In this document: positions 7,708 to 13,990 of the stretch, piece by piece
Layout: each line of letters begins with the position of its first letter
Numbering within the stretch: the stretch's first letter is position 1
Assembly: GCA_019113125.1 (NCBI GenBank)
Contig: DXIA01000113.1
Location: forward strand, 1-15,026
DNA from: Candidatus Pygmaiobacter gallistercoris
Lineage (GTDB): Bacteria > Bacillota > Clostridia > Oscillospirales > Ruminococcaceae
Length of the DNA stretch: 15,026 nucleotides
Direction of reading: 5' to 3'
Translations under genes and position numbers: made by a program
The notes under the pieces: generated by a model
Seen by the model: only the letters and a program-made list of their open reading frames with translations
Told to the model about the DNA's origin: nothing
Database searches by the model: none

Positions 7708-7716
7708 ATCATACCA
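7708..7716 (-). promoter_or_regulatory. Extended -10 promoter of the ymdB operon
   Basis: TGGTATGAT on the minus strand is an extended -10 (TGn before TATGAT), about 29 nt upstream of the ymdB start. I see no good -35 hexamer at the right distance. It lies just beyond the terminator of the preceding operon. Confidence 0.6.
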
Positions 7717-7738
7717 GAACCCGGGCGGGAAGAAAAGC

Positions 7739-7768
7739 AAAAAACCAAACAAGGGCGGTTGCCCGCCC
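7739..7768 (-). terminator. Rho-independent terminator of the corrinoid-transport operon
   Basis: The minus strand carries GGGCGG, the tetraloop GCAA, CCGCCC, then TTGTTTGGTTTTTT. The stem begins 7 nt after the stop of the PAS gene. Confidence 0.8.
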
Positions 7769-7775
7769 GCGTTTC

Positions 7776-8123
7776 TCACCTTGTCTGGTTGAGCTCAAAC
7801 CGCTCGAAAAAGCCGATCCAGCGGCCGTCCCTGCCCTGCACCCCCTGCATGTAGATCCGCAGGTTGCGGGCGCTGACCCCGACAAAGACCTCCTTGCCGT
7901 TGCGCTGGATGCTCTCCCAGCCGGCCCGGATCCGCGCCTTCGCCTCCTCGGTGAAGTGGCAATCGAAGAGGCTGCGGCCGATCAGCTCGCCGTACCCCCG
8001 CTCCTGGTAATAGTGGTACTTCGCATACCGGTTCATGTACCGGATCACATAGCCCCCGTCGACAAAGACGATGGGGTAGGGGTAGGAGTTGAGAATCCCC
8101 TCCATCATTTCCTTTTCGTCCAT
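7776..8123 (-). CDS. Stand-alone single PAS-domain protein
   Basis: This 115-aa protein is essentially one PAS fold with no output domain. PAS-like features are the start IVFVDGGYVIRYMN (about residues 18-31), the helical GELIGRSLFDCH (45-56) and a final strand pair ending GRWIGFFERFEL. The segment AKYHYYQERGY is Tyr/His-rich and could line a ligand pocket. PAS domains bind small ligands or cofactors, or mediate protein contacts; the ligand here is unknown. AAAGGGAG lies about 9 nt before the ATG. The gene begins 16 nt after the 93-aa gene and is the last gene of the operon. Its position suggests a sensor or adaptor for corrinoid uptake, which is inference. Confidence 0.82.
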   Translation of the reverse strand: MDEKEMMEGILNSYPYPIVFVDGGYVIRYMNRYAKYHYYQERGYGELIGRSLFDCHFTEEAKARIRAGWESIQRNGKEVFVGVSARNLRIYMQGVQGRDGRWIGFFERFELNQTR

Positions 8124-8139
8124 GCTGTCACGCTCCCTT

Positions 8140-8421
8140 TCAGTCGTAGTCCTCTTCGTCCATCTGCCGCCGGCTCTCCTCGATCTCGGCCCGCACCCAG
8201 CTGCAGGCCTCGGCGAGCCCCTCCTCCGAAAACGGGTAGCAGCGCTCCTCCCTCGGGGTGCTCTTCTCGCAGCAGTTCATCCCCTCCCAGAGTACCACCC
8301 GCAGCCGGTCCTGGTCCTTTTCGGGGAAGATCTTGAACCCGAGCCGGCCCCCGCTGCCCGAAAACGGGTTCTTCGCCTTGAAGTAGTCAAAACTCTCGAT
8401 CCAGATCGGTTGATGATTCAT
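8140..8421 (-). CDS. Conserved-looking 93-aa protein of unknown function, Cys-containing
   Basis: I do not recognise this family. The protein is soluble and acidic at its C-terminus (EEIEESRRQMDEEDYD style tail). It has an N-terminal half with alternating strands (RLGFKIFPEK, RLRVVLWEG) and a central NCCEKSTPREERCYPF followed by AEACSW. That gives four cysteines in under 30 residues, which could bind a metal or cofactor. It is a convincing gene: AAGGAGG sits 7 nt before the ATG, and the ATG overlaps the stop of the transporter ATPase (ATGA). It is therefore translationally coupled to the importer and followed 16 nt later by the PAS gene. A role in handling the imported cofactor is speculation. 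Confidence 0.75.
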   Translation of the reverse strand: MNHQPIWIESFDYFKAKNPFSGSGGRLGFKIFPEKDQDRLRVVLWEGMNCCEKSTPREERCYPFSEEGLAEACSWVRAEIEESRRQMDEEDYD

Positions 8422-9179
8422 CCCTGTTCCTCCTTCGGCTCAAACCAGCAGCCGGTGTCGGTCAGCCGGGTGCGCACCCCGAAGACCCGGTCGATCCAGC
8501 CCGCCTCTGCGAGGGCGCGGGGCGCGCCCGCCGCTGCGAGGCGCCCCTTGTCCAGCAGCACCATCCGGTCGCTGTACCGCAGCGCGAAGGCCAGCTCGTG
8601 GAGCACCAGCAGCACGCAGCCCCCCCGGTCGGCCAGCTGCCGCAGCAGCCCGAGCAGCTCGAACTGGGCCCGCAGGTCGAGGTAGGTGGTCGGCTCGTCC
8701 AGCAGAATCGTGCCGGCGTTCTGGGCCAGCGCCATCGCGAGGTAGACCCGCTGGCGCTCCCCGCCCGACAGCCGCCGCAGATCCCGCTCGGCCCAGTCGG
8801 CCACCCCGGCCGCCTCCATCGCCGCGGCGACCGCCTGCCGGTCCTCGTTTCGCAGCCGGCGGGAGAGGCCGAGGTAGGGGAACCGCCCGTGGCTGACCAG
8901 ACTGCGCACCGGGATCGCCGGGATCGGCCGCTGCTGGGGCAGAAAGGCGACCGAGCGCGCAAACTCCCGCCGCCGGTAGTCCTCGGCCGGTTTGCCGTCG
9001 ACCAGGATCCGCCCCGCGTCGTGGGGGATCAGCCGGGCGGCGGCCCGCAGCAGGGTGGTCTTGCCGCAGCCGTTCGGCCCGACCAGGGCGGTCAGGCTGC
9101 CCGGGCCGACCGAAAAGCTGATGTCGGTGAGGATCTCCCGTCCGCCGTAGCCGACGCTGACCCCTTCAAACTCAATCAT
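8418..9179 (-). CDS. ABC importer ATPase, FecE/BtuD-type
   Basis: This 253-aa cytoplasmic ATPase belongs to the vitamin B12/iron-complex (type II) importer family. Walker A GPNGCGKT is at residues 34-41, the Q-loop region FLPQQ at about 79-83, the signature LSGGERQR at 137-144 and Walker B ILLDEPT at 158-164. The D-loop YLDL and H-loop His194 (VLHEL) follow. All catalytic elements are present. The ATG overlaps the end of the permease gene by 8 nt and the stop overlaps the next gene by 4 nt. Co-transcription with a CobO-type adenosyltransferase favours a corrinoid substrate; heme or siderophore cannot be excluded from sequence. Confidence 0.93.
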   Translation of the reverse strand: MIEFEGVSVGYGGREILTDISFSVGPGSLTALVGPNGCGKTTLLRAAARLIPHDAGRILVDGKPAEDYRRREFARSVAFLPQQRPIPAIPVRSLVSHGRFPYLGLSRRLRNEDRQAVAAAMEAAGVADWAERDLRRLSGGERQRVYLAMALAQNAGTILLDEPTTYLDLRAQFELLGLLRQLADRGGCVLLVLHELAFALRYSDRMVLLDKGRLAAAGAPRALAEAGWIDRVFGVRTRLTDTGCWFEPKEEQG

Positions 9180-10209
9180 AGACCCGGCCCCTTCCCCGCC
9201 GCAGCAGCAGCCCGAGGAAGAACGGGCCGCCCAGCAGCGACATCACGATGCCGACCGGCAGCTCAAACGGGGCGAAGAGCAGCCGGGCGGCGAGGTCACA
9301 GGCCAGCACGAATCCGGCCCCGGTCAGCGCCGCGGCGGGCAGCAGCCAGCGGTTGTCGGTGCCGATCAGCCGCCGGGCGATGTGGGGCACCAGCAGCCCG
9401 ACAAAGCCGAGCAGCCCGGCAAAGCTGACCGCCCCGCCGGCGAGCAGCGCCGCGGCGAGGATCGCGAAGAACCGCACCCGCCCCACCGCGAGCCCCAGGG
9501 CGGCGGCGCTCTCCTCCCCGAGGGAGAGCAGGTTGAGGTCGGGCGCGAGAAAGAGGGCGAGGATCCCCCCCGCCGCGAGGTACCAGCCCGCCGCCCCGAC
9601 CGAGGCGAGGGTCACCCCCGAAAAGCCGCCCAGCAGAAAGCCGGTCGCCCCGACCATGTCGTCGGGGAAGAGCAGGGTCAGCGCGTCGATGCCGGCCGAG
9701 AGCATGCTGCTCACCGCGACCCCGGCCAGAATCAGGGTGGTGCGGGAGAGCCCCGCCCGCACCGCCAGCAGATAGATGAAGAGGGTGGTCGCGAGGGCGC
9801 CGAAGAAGGCGGCCGCCGGCACCAGCGCCGCCGCGGCGGGGAAGACCCCGGCCACCAGCATCGCGAAGAACCCGGCCCCCGCGTTGACCCCGATGACATT
9901 CGGGCTCGCCATCGCGTTGTTGAGCACCGCCTGGATCAGCGCGCCCGCCACCGCGAGGGCGGCCCCCGCCGCCGCCCCCGCGACGGTGCGGGGCAGCCGG
10001 ACATAGATGAGGATCCGCCGCACCGGATCGCTGTCGGGGTTCCACAGCGCGCCGATCAGCTGGCCGAGCGAAAAGCTCTGGCTGCCAAACCGCACACTCG
10101 CCAGCGCCGCGACCAGCGCGAAGACCGCCAGCGCCGCGAGCACCGCCGTCTTCGCCTCAGTCGAGCTGGCCGGCAAGATCCGGGTACAGGATTTTCGCGA
10201 GATATGCAT
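9172..10209 (-). CDS. ABC importer permease, FecCD/BtuC family
   Basis: This is a polytopic membrane protein of up to 345 aa with many hydrophobic segments, as in the roughly ten-helix BtuC/FecCD permeases. Family motifs include RLPRTVAGAAAGAALAVAGALIQ (about residues 71-93), NPLA-like NNAMASPNVIGVNAGAGF and the C-terminal FAGLLGFVGLLVPHIARRLIG. It forms the transmembrane channel paired with the downstream ATPase. The ATG at 10209 gives a 53-nt overlap with the lipoprotein gene and has a GGGGGAG site only about 4 nt away. An internal start nearer the first helix is possible, so the exact N-terminus is uncertain. The TGA overlaps the ATPase start. Confidence 0.9.
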   Translation of the reverse strand: MHISRKSCTRILPASSTEAKTAVLAALAVFALVAALASVRFGSQSFSLGQLIGALWNPDSDPVRRILIYVRLPRTVAGAAAGAALAVAGALIQAVLNNAMASPNVIGVNAGAGFFAMLVAGVFPAAAALVPAAAFFGALATTLFIYLLAVRAGLSRTTLILAGVAVSSMLSAGIDALTLLFPDDMVGATGFLLGGFSGVTLASVGAAGWYLAAGGILALFLAPDLNLLSLGEESAAALGLAVGRVRFFAILAAALLAGGAVSFAGLLGFVGLLVPHIARRLIGTDNRWLLPAAALTGAGFVLACDLAARLLFAPFELPVGIVMSLLGGPFFLGLLLRRGRGRVYD

Positions 10210-11143
10210 AGCTCTCCCCCCAGCGGGCGTTGGGCTTGTAGTGGAACAGCTCCTTGGGCAGCACCACGAACCGGCCGTTTTGCACCGCGGTCAGCCCCGC
10301 CCAGGCGGGGTTTGTCTCAAAGTTTGTCGAAAGGTAGTCCAGCGCCTCCTGCTCGTCCCCCATCGTGACCACCAGGATCACGTCGGGGTCGGCGGCGATG
10401 ATCTCCTCGAGGCTCAGATCCTCCAGCAGGCTCTGGTACTGATCGACCAGGTTCTTCGCCCCGAGGTCGGCGAGGATCGCCCCGGCCAGCTGGTCGGCCC
10501 CCTTCGCCTTGACCCCGGTCGCATAGGCCCGCAGCAGCAGCACCGTCGGCTGCTCCTCCCCCGCGGCGAGGGCCCGCATCGTCTCGATCCGGCGGTCCAC
10601 CTCGGCGGCGTTCTGCTCGTAGAGATCCGCCCGGCCGGTCAGGCCGCAGAACTGCTCCATCATCGCCCGGTAGTCCTCAAAGGTGTCCACCCGGTAGTAG
10701 GCGTGGGGCACCCCGGCGGCGGTGAGGGCGTCGTGCAGCTCGGTCTGGGCCGCGATGTCGGCCGACAGCATCACAAAGTCGGGATCGGTCGCGAGGATCT
10801 CCTCGAGCGCCGGGGTCTTGACGCTGCCGATGATCGCGACCTCCTCCCCGAGGTCGAGCCCCCGCTCCTCCACCGCGTCGCTGGTCGCCCCGACCAGCTG
10901 GCCGCCGGCGAGGGTCCAGGCCTCGGCAAAGCTGCCGTAGAGCGAGACCACCCGGTCCCAGCTCTCGAGGGCGACCTCATAGCCCATCGCATCGGTGAAC
11001 CGGACCGCCGGCTGGGCGCCGTCGCTCTGGGATGCAGTTTCGGACACGCTGTCGCTCTGGGATCCGCTCTGGGCCGGGCCGGTGCAGCCGGCCAGCAGCA
11101 GCGCGGCGAGCAGCGCCGCCAGACATCTCTTCCATCTTCTCAT
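10157..11143 (-). CDS. ABC importer substrate-binding lipoprotein, Peripla_BP_2 (BtuF/FepB-like)
   Basis: This 328-aa surface lipoprotein captures the ligand for the adjacent importer. A basic N-terminus and Leu/Ala core are followed by the lipobox LLAGC with Cys20. A Ser/Gln-rich linker (about 21-45) precedes the globular domain. Family features are RVVSLYGSFAEAW, the two-lobe pattern SLEEIIAADPDVILVV and the C-terminal KPNARWGESYAYLAKILYPDL. It lies 20 nt after the adenosyltransferase gene and overlaps the permease. The ribosome site is weak (GAGAG-like). The fold class is confident. Corrinoid specificity is inferred only from the neighbouring CobO gene; similar proteins also carry siderophores or heme. 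Confidence 0.91.
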   Translation of the reverse strand: MRRWKRCLAALLAALLLAGCTGPAQSGSQSDSVSETASQSDGAQPAVRFTDAMGYEVALESWDRVVSLYGSFAEAWTLAGGQLVGATSDAVEERGLDLGEEVAIIGSVKTPALEEILATDPDFVMLSADIAAQTELHDALTAAGVPHAYYRVDTFEDYRAMMEQFCGLTGRADLYEQNAAEVDRRIETMRALAAGEEQPTVLLLRAYATGVKAKGADQLAGAILADLGAKNLVDQYQSLLEDLSLEEIIAADPDVILVVTMGDEQEALDYLSTNFETNPAWAGLTAVQNGRFVVLPKELFHYKPNARWGESYAYLAKILYPDLAGQLD

Positions 11144-11163
11144 CGGGATAAATCTCTCGTTTC

Positions 11164-11676
11164 TCAGTATTCGATCCCCGCCCGGGCGGCAACCCCCCGG
11201 TCAAAGGGGTGGCGCTCGGCCCGCATCTCGGTGGAGTAGTCCGCCGCCTGCCGCATCCAGTCGGCGGGATCCCGGCCGGTCAGCACGACCTCCCGCCCGC
11301 CCGGCCGGCCGAGCACCGCCCGGCGCAGCAGCGCCTCGTTGACCATCCCGAGCGCGCAGGCGGCGCAGCCCTCGTCGAGGACCAGCAGATCGCAGTCGGT
11401 CTCGAGCGCGCCCCGCAGCGCCTCGTCCTGCCGCAGCCGGGCCTGCGCCCGCTCCTCACCCGTCATCTCGAAGACGAACCGCCCGCCGGTGTCCCCGGCG
11501 AAGACCGCCGCCCCGAGCCGGCGCAGCGGCGCGATCTCGCTGCTGCTGCCGTCCTTGAGAAACTGCACCACGCTCACCCGCAGTCCGGCGCCGAGCGCCC
11601 GCAGCGCCAGCCCCATCGCCGCGGTGGTCTTGCCCTTGCCCGCGCCCCAGTAGAGATGCAACAGTCCCTGCTCCAT
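11164..11676 (-). CDS. cobO: Cob(I)alamin / cob(I)yrinic acid a,c-diamide adenosyltransferase (CobO/CobA type)
   Basis: This cytoplasmic enzyme transfers the adenosyl group of ATP to reduced corrinoid cobalt, making the coenzyme form. The 170-aa length is typical of Gram-positive members. The P-loop GAGKGKTT is at residues 11-18, followed by GLALRALGAG and VVQFLKDG. The Walker B-like LLVLDEG and the C-terminal TGRDPADW, AADYSTEM and HPFDRGVAARAGIEY match the family. I chose the ATG at 11676 because AAAGGAGG lies 7 nt upstream; the frame extends 7 codons further to a TTG with no site. As first gene before a BtuFCD-type importer it implies salvage and adenosylation of imported corrinoid. No cobalamin riboswitch is present in the short leader. 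Confidence 0.92.
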   Translation of the reverse strand: MEQGLLHLYWGAGKGKTTAAMGLALRALGAGLRVSVVQFLKDGSSSEIAPLRRLGAAVFAGDTGGRFVFEMTGEERAQARLRQDEALRGALETDCDLLVLDEGCAACALGMVNEALLRRAVLGRPGGREVVLTGRDPADWMRQAADYSTEMRAERHPFDRGVAARAGIEY

Positions 11677-11683
11677 CCCCTCT

Positions 11684-11691
11684 CCTCCTTT
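11684..11691 (-). promoter_or_regulatory. Ribosome binding site fixing the cobO start
   Basis: AAAGGAGG on the minus strand lies 7 nt before ATG at 11676. The upstream in-frame TTG at 11697 has no comparable site and would put this motif inside the gene. Confidence 0.75.
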
Positions 11692-11707
11692 TTTCAAGCT
11701 GTGTCCC

Positions 11708-11737
11708 AGTTTACACCACCGGTTTGCGGGGTGTCAA
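11708..11737 (-). promoter_or_regulatory. Promoter of the cobO-ABC-PAS operon
   Basis: A consensus TTGACA (11737-11732) and a TAAACT -10 (11713-11708) are 18 nt apart on the minus strand. They lie about 31 nt before the cobO start and are overlaid by an inverted repeat. Confidence 0.6.
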
Positions 11738-11738
11738 C
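11709..11738. repeat. Operator-like inverted repeat over the cobO promoter
   Basis: GTTTACACC (11709-11717) and GGTGTCAAC (11730-11738) form 9-bp arms matching at 8 positions, separated by 12 bp, so half-site centres are 21 bp apart. The arms cover the -10 and -35 boxes of the cobO promoter. The right arm ends 1 bp before the -35 box of the divergent promoter. A dimeric repressor site is a reasonable guess; the regulator is unknown. Confidence 0.5.
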
Positions 11739-11739
11739 C

Positions 11740-11768
11740 TTGCCCGGCGGCAAAAAAGGCGATACAAT
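11740..11768 (+). promoter_or_regulatory. Promoter of the two-component system operon
   Basis: TTGCCC (11740-11745), a 17-nt spacer and TACAAT (11763-11768) lie about 35 nt before the regulator start. Its -35 box is 2 bp from the -35 box of the divergent cobO promoter. Confidence 0.65.
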
Positions 11769-11786
11769 AATATAGAATACAGAAAA

Positions 11787-11793
11787 AAGGGAG
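11787..11793 (+). promoter_or_regulatory. Ribosome binding site for the TTG start of the response regulator
   Basis: AAGGGAG lies 10 nt before the TTG at 11804. The spacing is on the long side, but no other start fits the receiver domain N-terminus. Confidence 0.5.
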
Positions 11794-11803
11794 CGGATCG
11801 GTT

Positions 11804-12481
11804 TTGCGGCTGCTTGTGGTGGAGGACGAACCCAGCCTGCGCCGGCTGCTGGTGCAGCGGCTGCGGGAGGAAAATTACAGTGTCGACGACTGCGGGGACG
11901 GGGAGTCCGCGCGGGATTATCTCGCCGGGGCGGAGTACGACGCGCTGATTCTGGACATCATGCTGCCGGGGATCAGCGGCCTCGCGCTGCTGCGGGGGCT
12001 GCGGGCGAAGGGGGACACCACCCCGGTGCTGCTGCTCACCGCGCGGGACAGCGTCGGGGACCGGGTCGAGGGGCTGGACTGCGGGGCGGACGATTATCTG
12101 GTCAAGCCGTTTGCCTTTGACGAGCTGGCCGCCCGGCTGCGGGTGCTGCTGCGCCGCCGCTCGGGCGGGGCGGCGAGCGACATCTTCCGGGTCGCCGACC
12201 TCGAGGTGGACTGCGCCCGCCACACCGTGACCCGGGGCGGGGTGCCGATCACCCTGTCGGGCAAGGAGTTCGCGATCCTCGAGTACCTGATCCGCAACGC
12301 CGGCATCGTCCTCTCGCGGGACAAGATCGGCCGGCATATCTGGAACTACGACTACGAGGGCGGCTCGAATGTGGTGGACGTCTATATCCGCTATCTGCGC
12401 AAAAAGCTGGACAATGGGTTTTCCCCCCGGCTGATCCAGACGGTGCGGGGCGCGGGCTATGTGCTGAGGGAGGAAGAATGA
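11804..12481 (+). CDS. OmpR/PhoB-family response regulator
   Basis: This 225-aa DNA-binding response regulator starts from TTG at 11804, directly at the receiver motif RLLVVEDE. Acidic residues Glu7-Asp8, the phospho-acceptor Asp51 (ALILDIMLPG), Thr79 and Lys101 (LVKPF) form a complete receiver site. The winged-helix effector domain (about residues 125-222) shows LSGKEFAILEYLIRNAG, the VDVYIRYLRKKLD recognition helix region and TVRGAGYVL. Its TGA overlaps the kinase ATG (ATGA), so both partners are translationally coupled. Its probable target is the direct-repeat promoter at 13886-13920; I see no copy of that repeat in its own promoter. Confidence 0.95.
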   Translation: MRLLVVEDEPSLRRLLVQRLREENYSVDDCGDGESARDYLAGAEYDALILDIMLPGISGLALLRGLRAKGDTTPVLLLTARDSVGDRVEGLDCGADDYLVKPFAFDELAARLRVLLRRRSGGAASDIFRVADLEVDCARHTVTRGGVPITLSGKEFAILEYLIRNAGIVLSRDKIGRHIWNYDYEGGSNVVDVYIRYLRKKLDNGFSPRLIQTVRGAGYVLREEE

Positions 12482-13824
12482 AACGACTGTCGATCAAGCT
12501 GCGGGTGACCCTCTGGTTCACCCTGCTGATGGTGCTGCTGAGCGTCTTCTCCCTCGCGCTGCTGCTCTACGGCAGCGCCCAGTCGGGCCTCGCCGCCCGG
12601 CGGGAGCTGCTGACGAGTCTGGTGGAGGACAGCGAGCGGGAGATCGAACCGGAGGACGGGACCCTCAAGATCGACCGGGACCTCGAGCCCTTCCGGGACG
12701 GGGTCTACCTCTCGGTCTACGATGCGGCCGGGGTGCCGCTCTACGGGATGGTGCCCCGCAGCTTTGACAACAGCGCCCCGTTTGCCGACCGCGAGGTCCG
12801 CACCCTCTCGTCGGGGGACACCGACTGGTTTGTCTACGACGTGAAGTTCGAGATCGCCGACTACGGCGACTGCTGGGTGCGGGGGATCTGCGAGGCCGAG
12901 GCGGTGGACAGCACCATCGGCCGGGTGGTCCAGCTCGCGCTGATCATCTTTCCCTTCTTCGTGCTGCTCTCGGCGGCGGGGGGATATCTGCTGACCCGGG
13001 GCGCGCTGCGCCCGGTGCGGCAGATCGCCCACACCGCCCGGCAGATCAGCGAGGGCAACGACCTCTCCCGCCGGATCGGGCTGGGGGAGGGGAGGGATGA
13101 GATCTACACCCTCGCCGCCGAGTTCGACCGGATGTTCGCCCGGCTCGAGCGGGCGTTTGAGAACGAAAAGCAGTTCACCGCCGACGCCTCCCACGAGCTG
13201 CGCACCCCGGTGTCGGTCATCCTCTCCCAGTGCGATTACGGCCTGTCCCACCCCGGCGAGGAGCGGCAGGCCCTCGCCGCCGTCGAGACCCAGGCCGGGC
13301 GGATGGCGGCGCTGATCAGCCAGCTTTTGACCCTCTCCCGGGCCGAGAGCCGCCGCCAACAGCTCACCCCCGAGCGGGTCGAGCTGAGCGGCCTCGCCGC
13401 CGCGGTGGCCGAGCAGATCGCCGAGCAGGCGAGGGAGAAAGAGATCACCGTCGAGACCGACATCCAACCGGACCTCACCCTGATGGGGGACCAGACGATG
13501 CTGATGCGGCTGCTGATCAACCTGATGGAGAACGCGGTCCACTACGGCCGGAAGGGGGGCTGGATCCAGCTGTCGCTCCACCGGTCGGGGGAGGTCATCG
13601 AGGGCTGCGTTGCCGACGACGGCCCCGGCATCCCGGCCGAGCAGCAGCCGCTGGTCTGGAACCGGTTCTGGCAGGCCGACCCGTCGAAGAGCGGGGAGGG
13701 GGCGGGGCTGGGCCTTGCGATGGTCAGGTGGATCGCCGAGGCCCACGGCGGCACCGTCCGGCTCGAGAGCGCCCCCGGCGAGGGCGCGCGGTTCTACTTC
13801 ACGCTGGCGACAAACCACACCTGA
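12478..13824 (+). CDS. Membrane sensor histidine kinase
   Basis: This 448-aa kinase is the partner of the preceding regulator. One membrane segment is at about residues 9-31 and a second at 150-172. They enclose an extracellular domain of roughly 115 residues that is rich in Asp and Glu and has two cysteines, Cys132 and Cys138. HAMP follows at about 172-225. HisKA has the phospho-acceptor His239 in FTADASHELRTP. The ATPase domain has the N-box INLMENAVHYG (346-357), DDGPGIP (380-386) and GAGLGLAMV (408-416). All catalytic boxes are intact. A GGGAGG ribosome site inside the regulator gene precedes its ATG. The signal is unknown; an acidic extracytoplasmic loop is compatible with cation or cationic-peptide sensing, which is only inference. 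Confidence 0.94.
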   Translation: MKRLSIKLRVTLWFTLLMVLLSVFSLALLLYGSAQSGLAARRELLTSLVEDSEREIEPEDGTLKIDRDLEPFRDGVYLSVYDAAGVPLYGMVPRSFDNSAPFADREVRTLSSGDTDWFVYDVKFEIADYGDCWVRGICEAEAVDSTIGRVVQLALIIFPFFVLLSAAGGYLLTRGALRPVRQIAHTARQISEGNDLSRRIGLGEGRDEIYTLAAEFDRMFARLERAFENEKQFTADASHELRTPVSVILSQCDYGLSHPGEERQALAAVETQAGRMAALISQLLTLSRAESRRQQLTPERVELSGLAAAVAEQIAEQAREKEITVETDIQPDLTLMGDQTMLMRLLINLMENAVHYGRKGGWIQLSLHRSGEVIEGCVADDGPGIPAEQQPLVWNRFWQADPSKSGEGAGLGLAMVRWIAEAHGGTVRLESAPGEGARFYFTLATNHT

Positions 13825-13840
13825 TCTTTTTGGCGCGCCC

Positions 13841-13872
13841 CGGCGCACCCTGCGGGGTGCGCCGATTTTTTT
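13841..13872 (+). terminator. Rho-independent terminator after the two-component genes
   Basis: CGGCGCACCC, loop TGCG and GGGTGCGCCG form a 10-bp stem followed one base later by seven T residues. It begins 16 nt after the kinase stop and isolates the PepSY gene as a separate transcript. Confidence 0.9.
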
Positions 13873-13885
13873 CAAAAAATGAAAA

Positions 13886-13920
13886 ACTTTAATCGGACTT
13901 TAATCTTTGCCGGGTATACT
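13886..13920 (+). promoter_or_regulatory. Activator-type promoter of the PepSY lipoprotein gene with tandem operator
   Basis: Two exact copies of ACTTTAATC (13886-13894 and 13897-13905) recur at an 11-bp period. They occupy the -35 region of a TATACT -10 box (13915-13920). No -35 hexamer exists at the proper distance (the bases there are ATCGGA). Direct repeats one helical turn apart are the standard binding pattern of OmpR/PhoB-family dimers, so the upstream response regulator is the natural candidate. Confidence 0.7.
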
Positions 13921-13941
13921 CTGGTTGTAAACAAAAAACAA

Positions 13942-13975
13942 CCCCCGCAAAAACGGGGGATCAACCAAAGATCCC
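13942..13975 (+). other. Two overlapping leader hairpins before the PepSY gene
   Basis: CCCCCG (13942-13947) pairs with CGGGGG (13954-13959). GGGATC (13957-13962) pairs with GATCCC (13970-13975). They share 13957-13959, so they cannot both form fully. The second stem ends directly before the ribosome site AAGGAGG (13976-13982). They may affect stability or translation of the leader. Confidence 0.45.
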
Positions 13976-13990
13976 AAGGAGGAAAGCAAG

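Noticed and set aside
7722..7768. Longer GGGCGGG/CCCGCCC inverted repeat between the operon C terminator and the ymdB promoter
   Set aside because: The pairing needs a loop of over 30 nt and competes with the tighter GCAA-loop terminator stem, so it is probably a by-product of GC content.
11677..11803. Possible cobalamin riboswitch upstream of cobO
   Set aside because: The leader after the promoter is only about 25-30 nt, and I see no B12-box-like segment or multi-stem fold in the interval.
12457..13875. Minus-strand open frame of 472 codons opposite the histidine kinase
   Set aside because: The kinase has complete H, N, G boxes on the plus strand. The minus frame runs through the terminator at 13841-13872 and is low-complexity.
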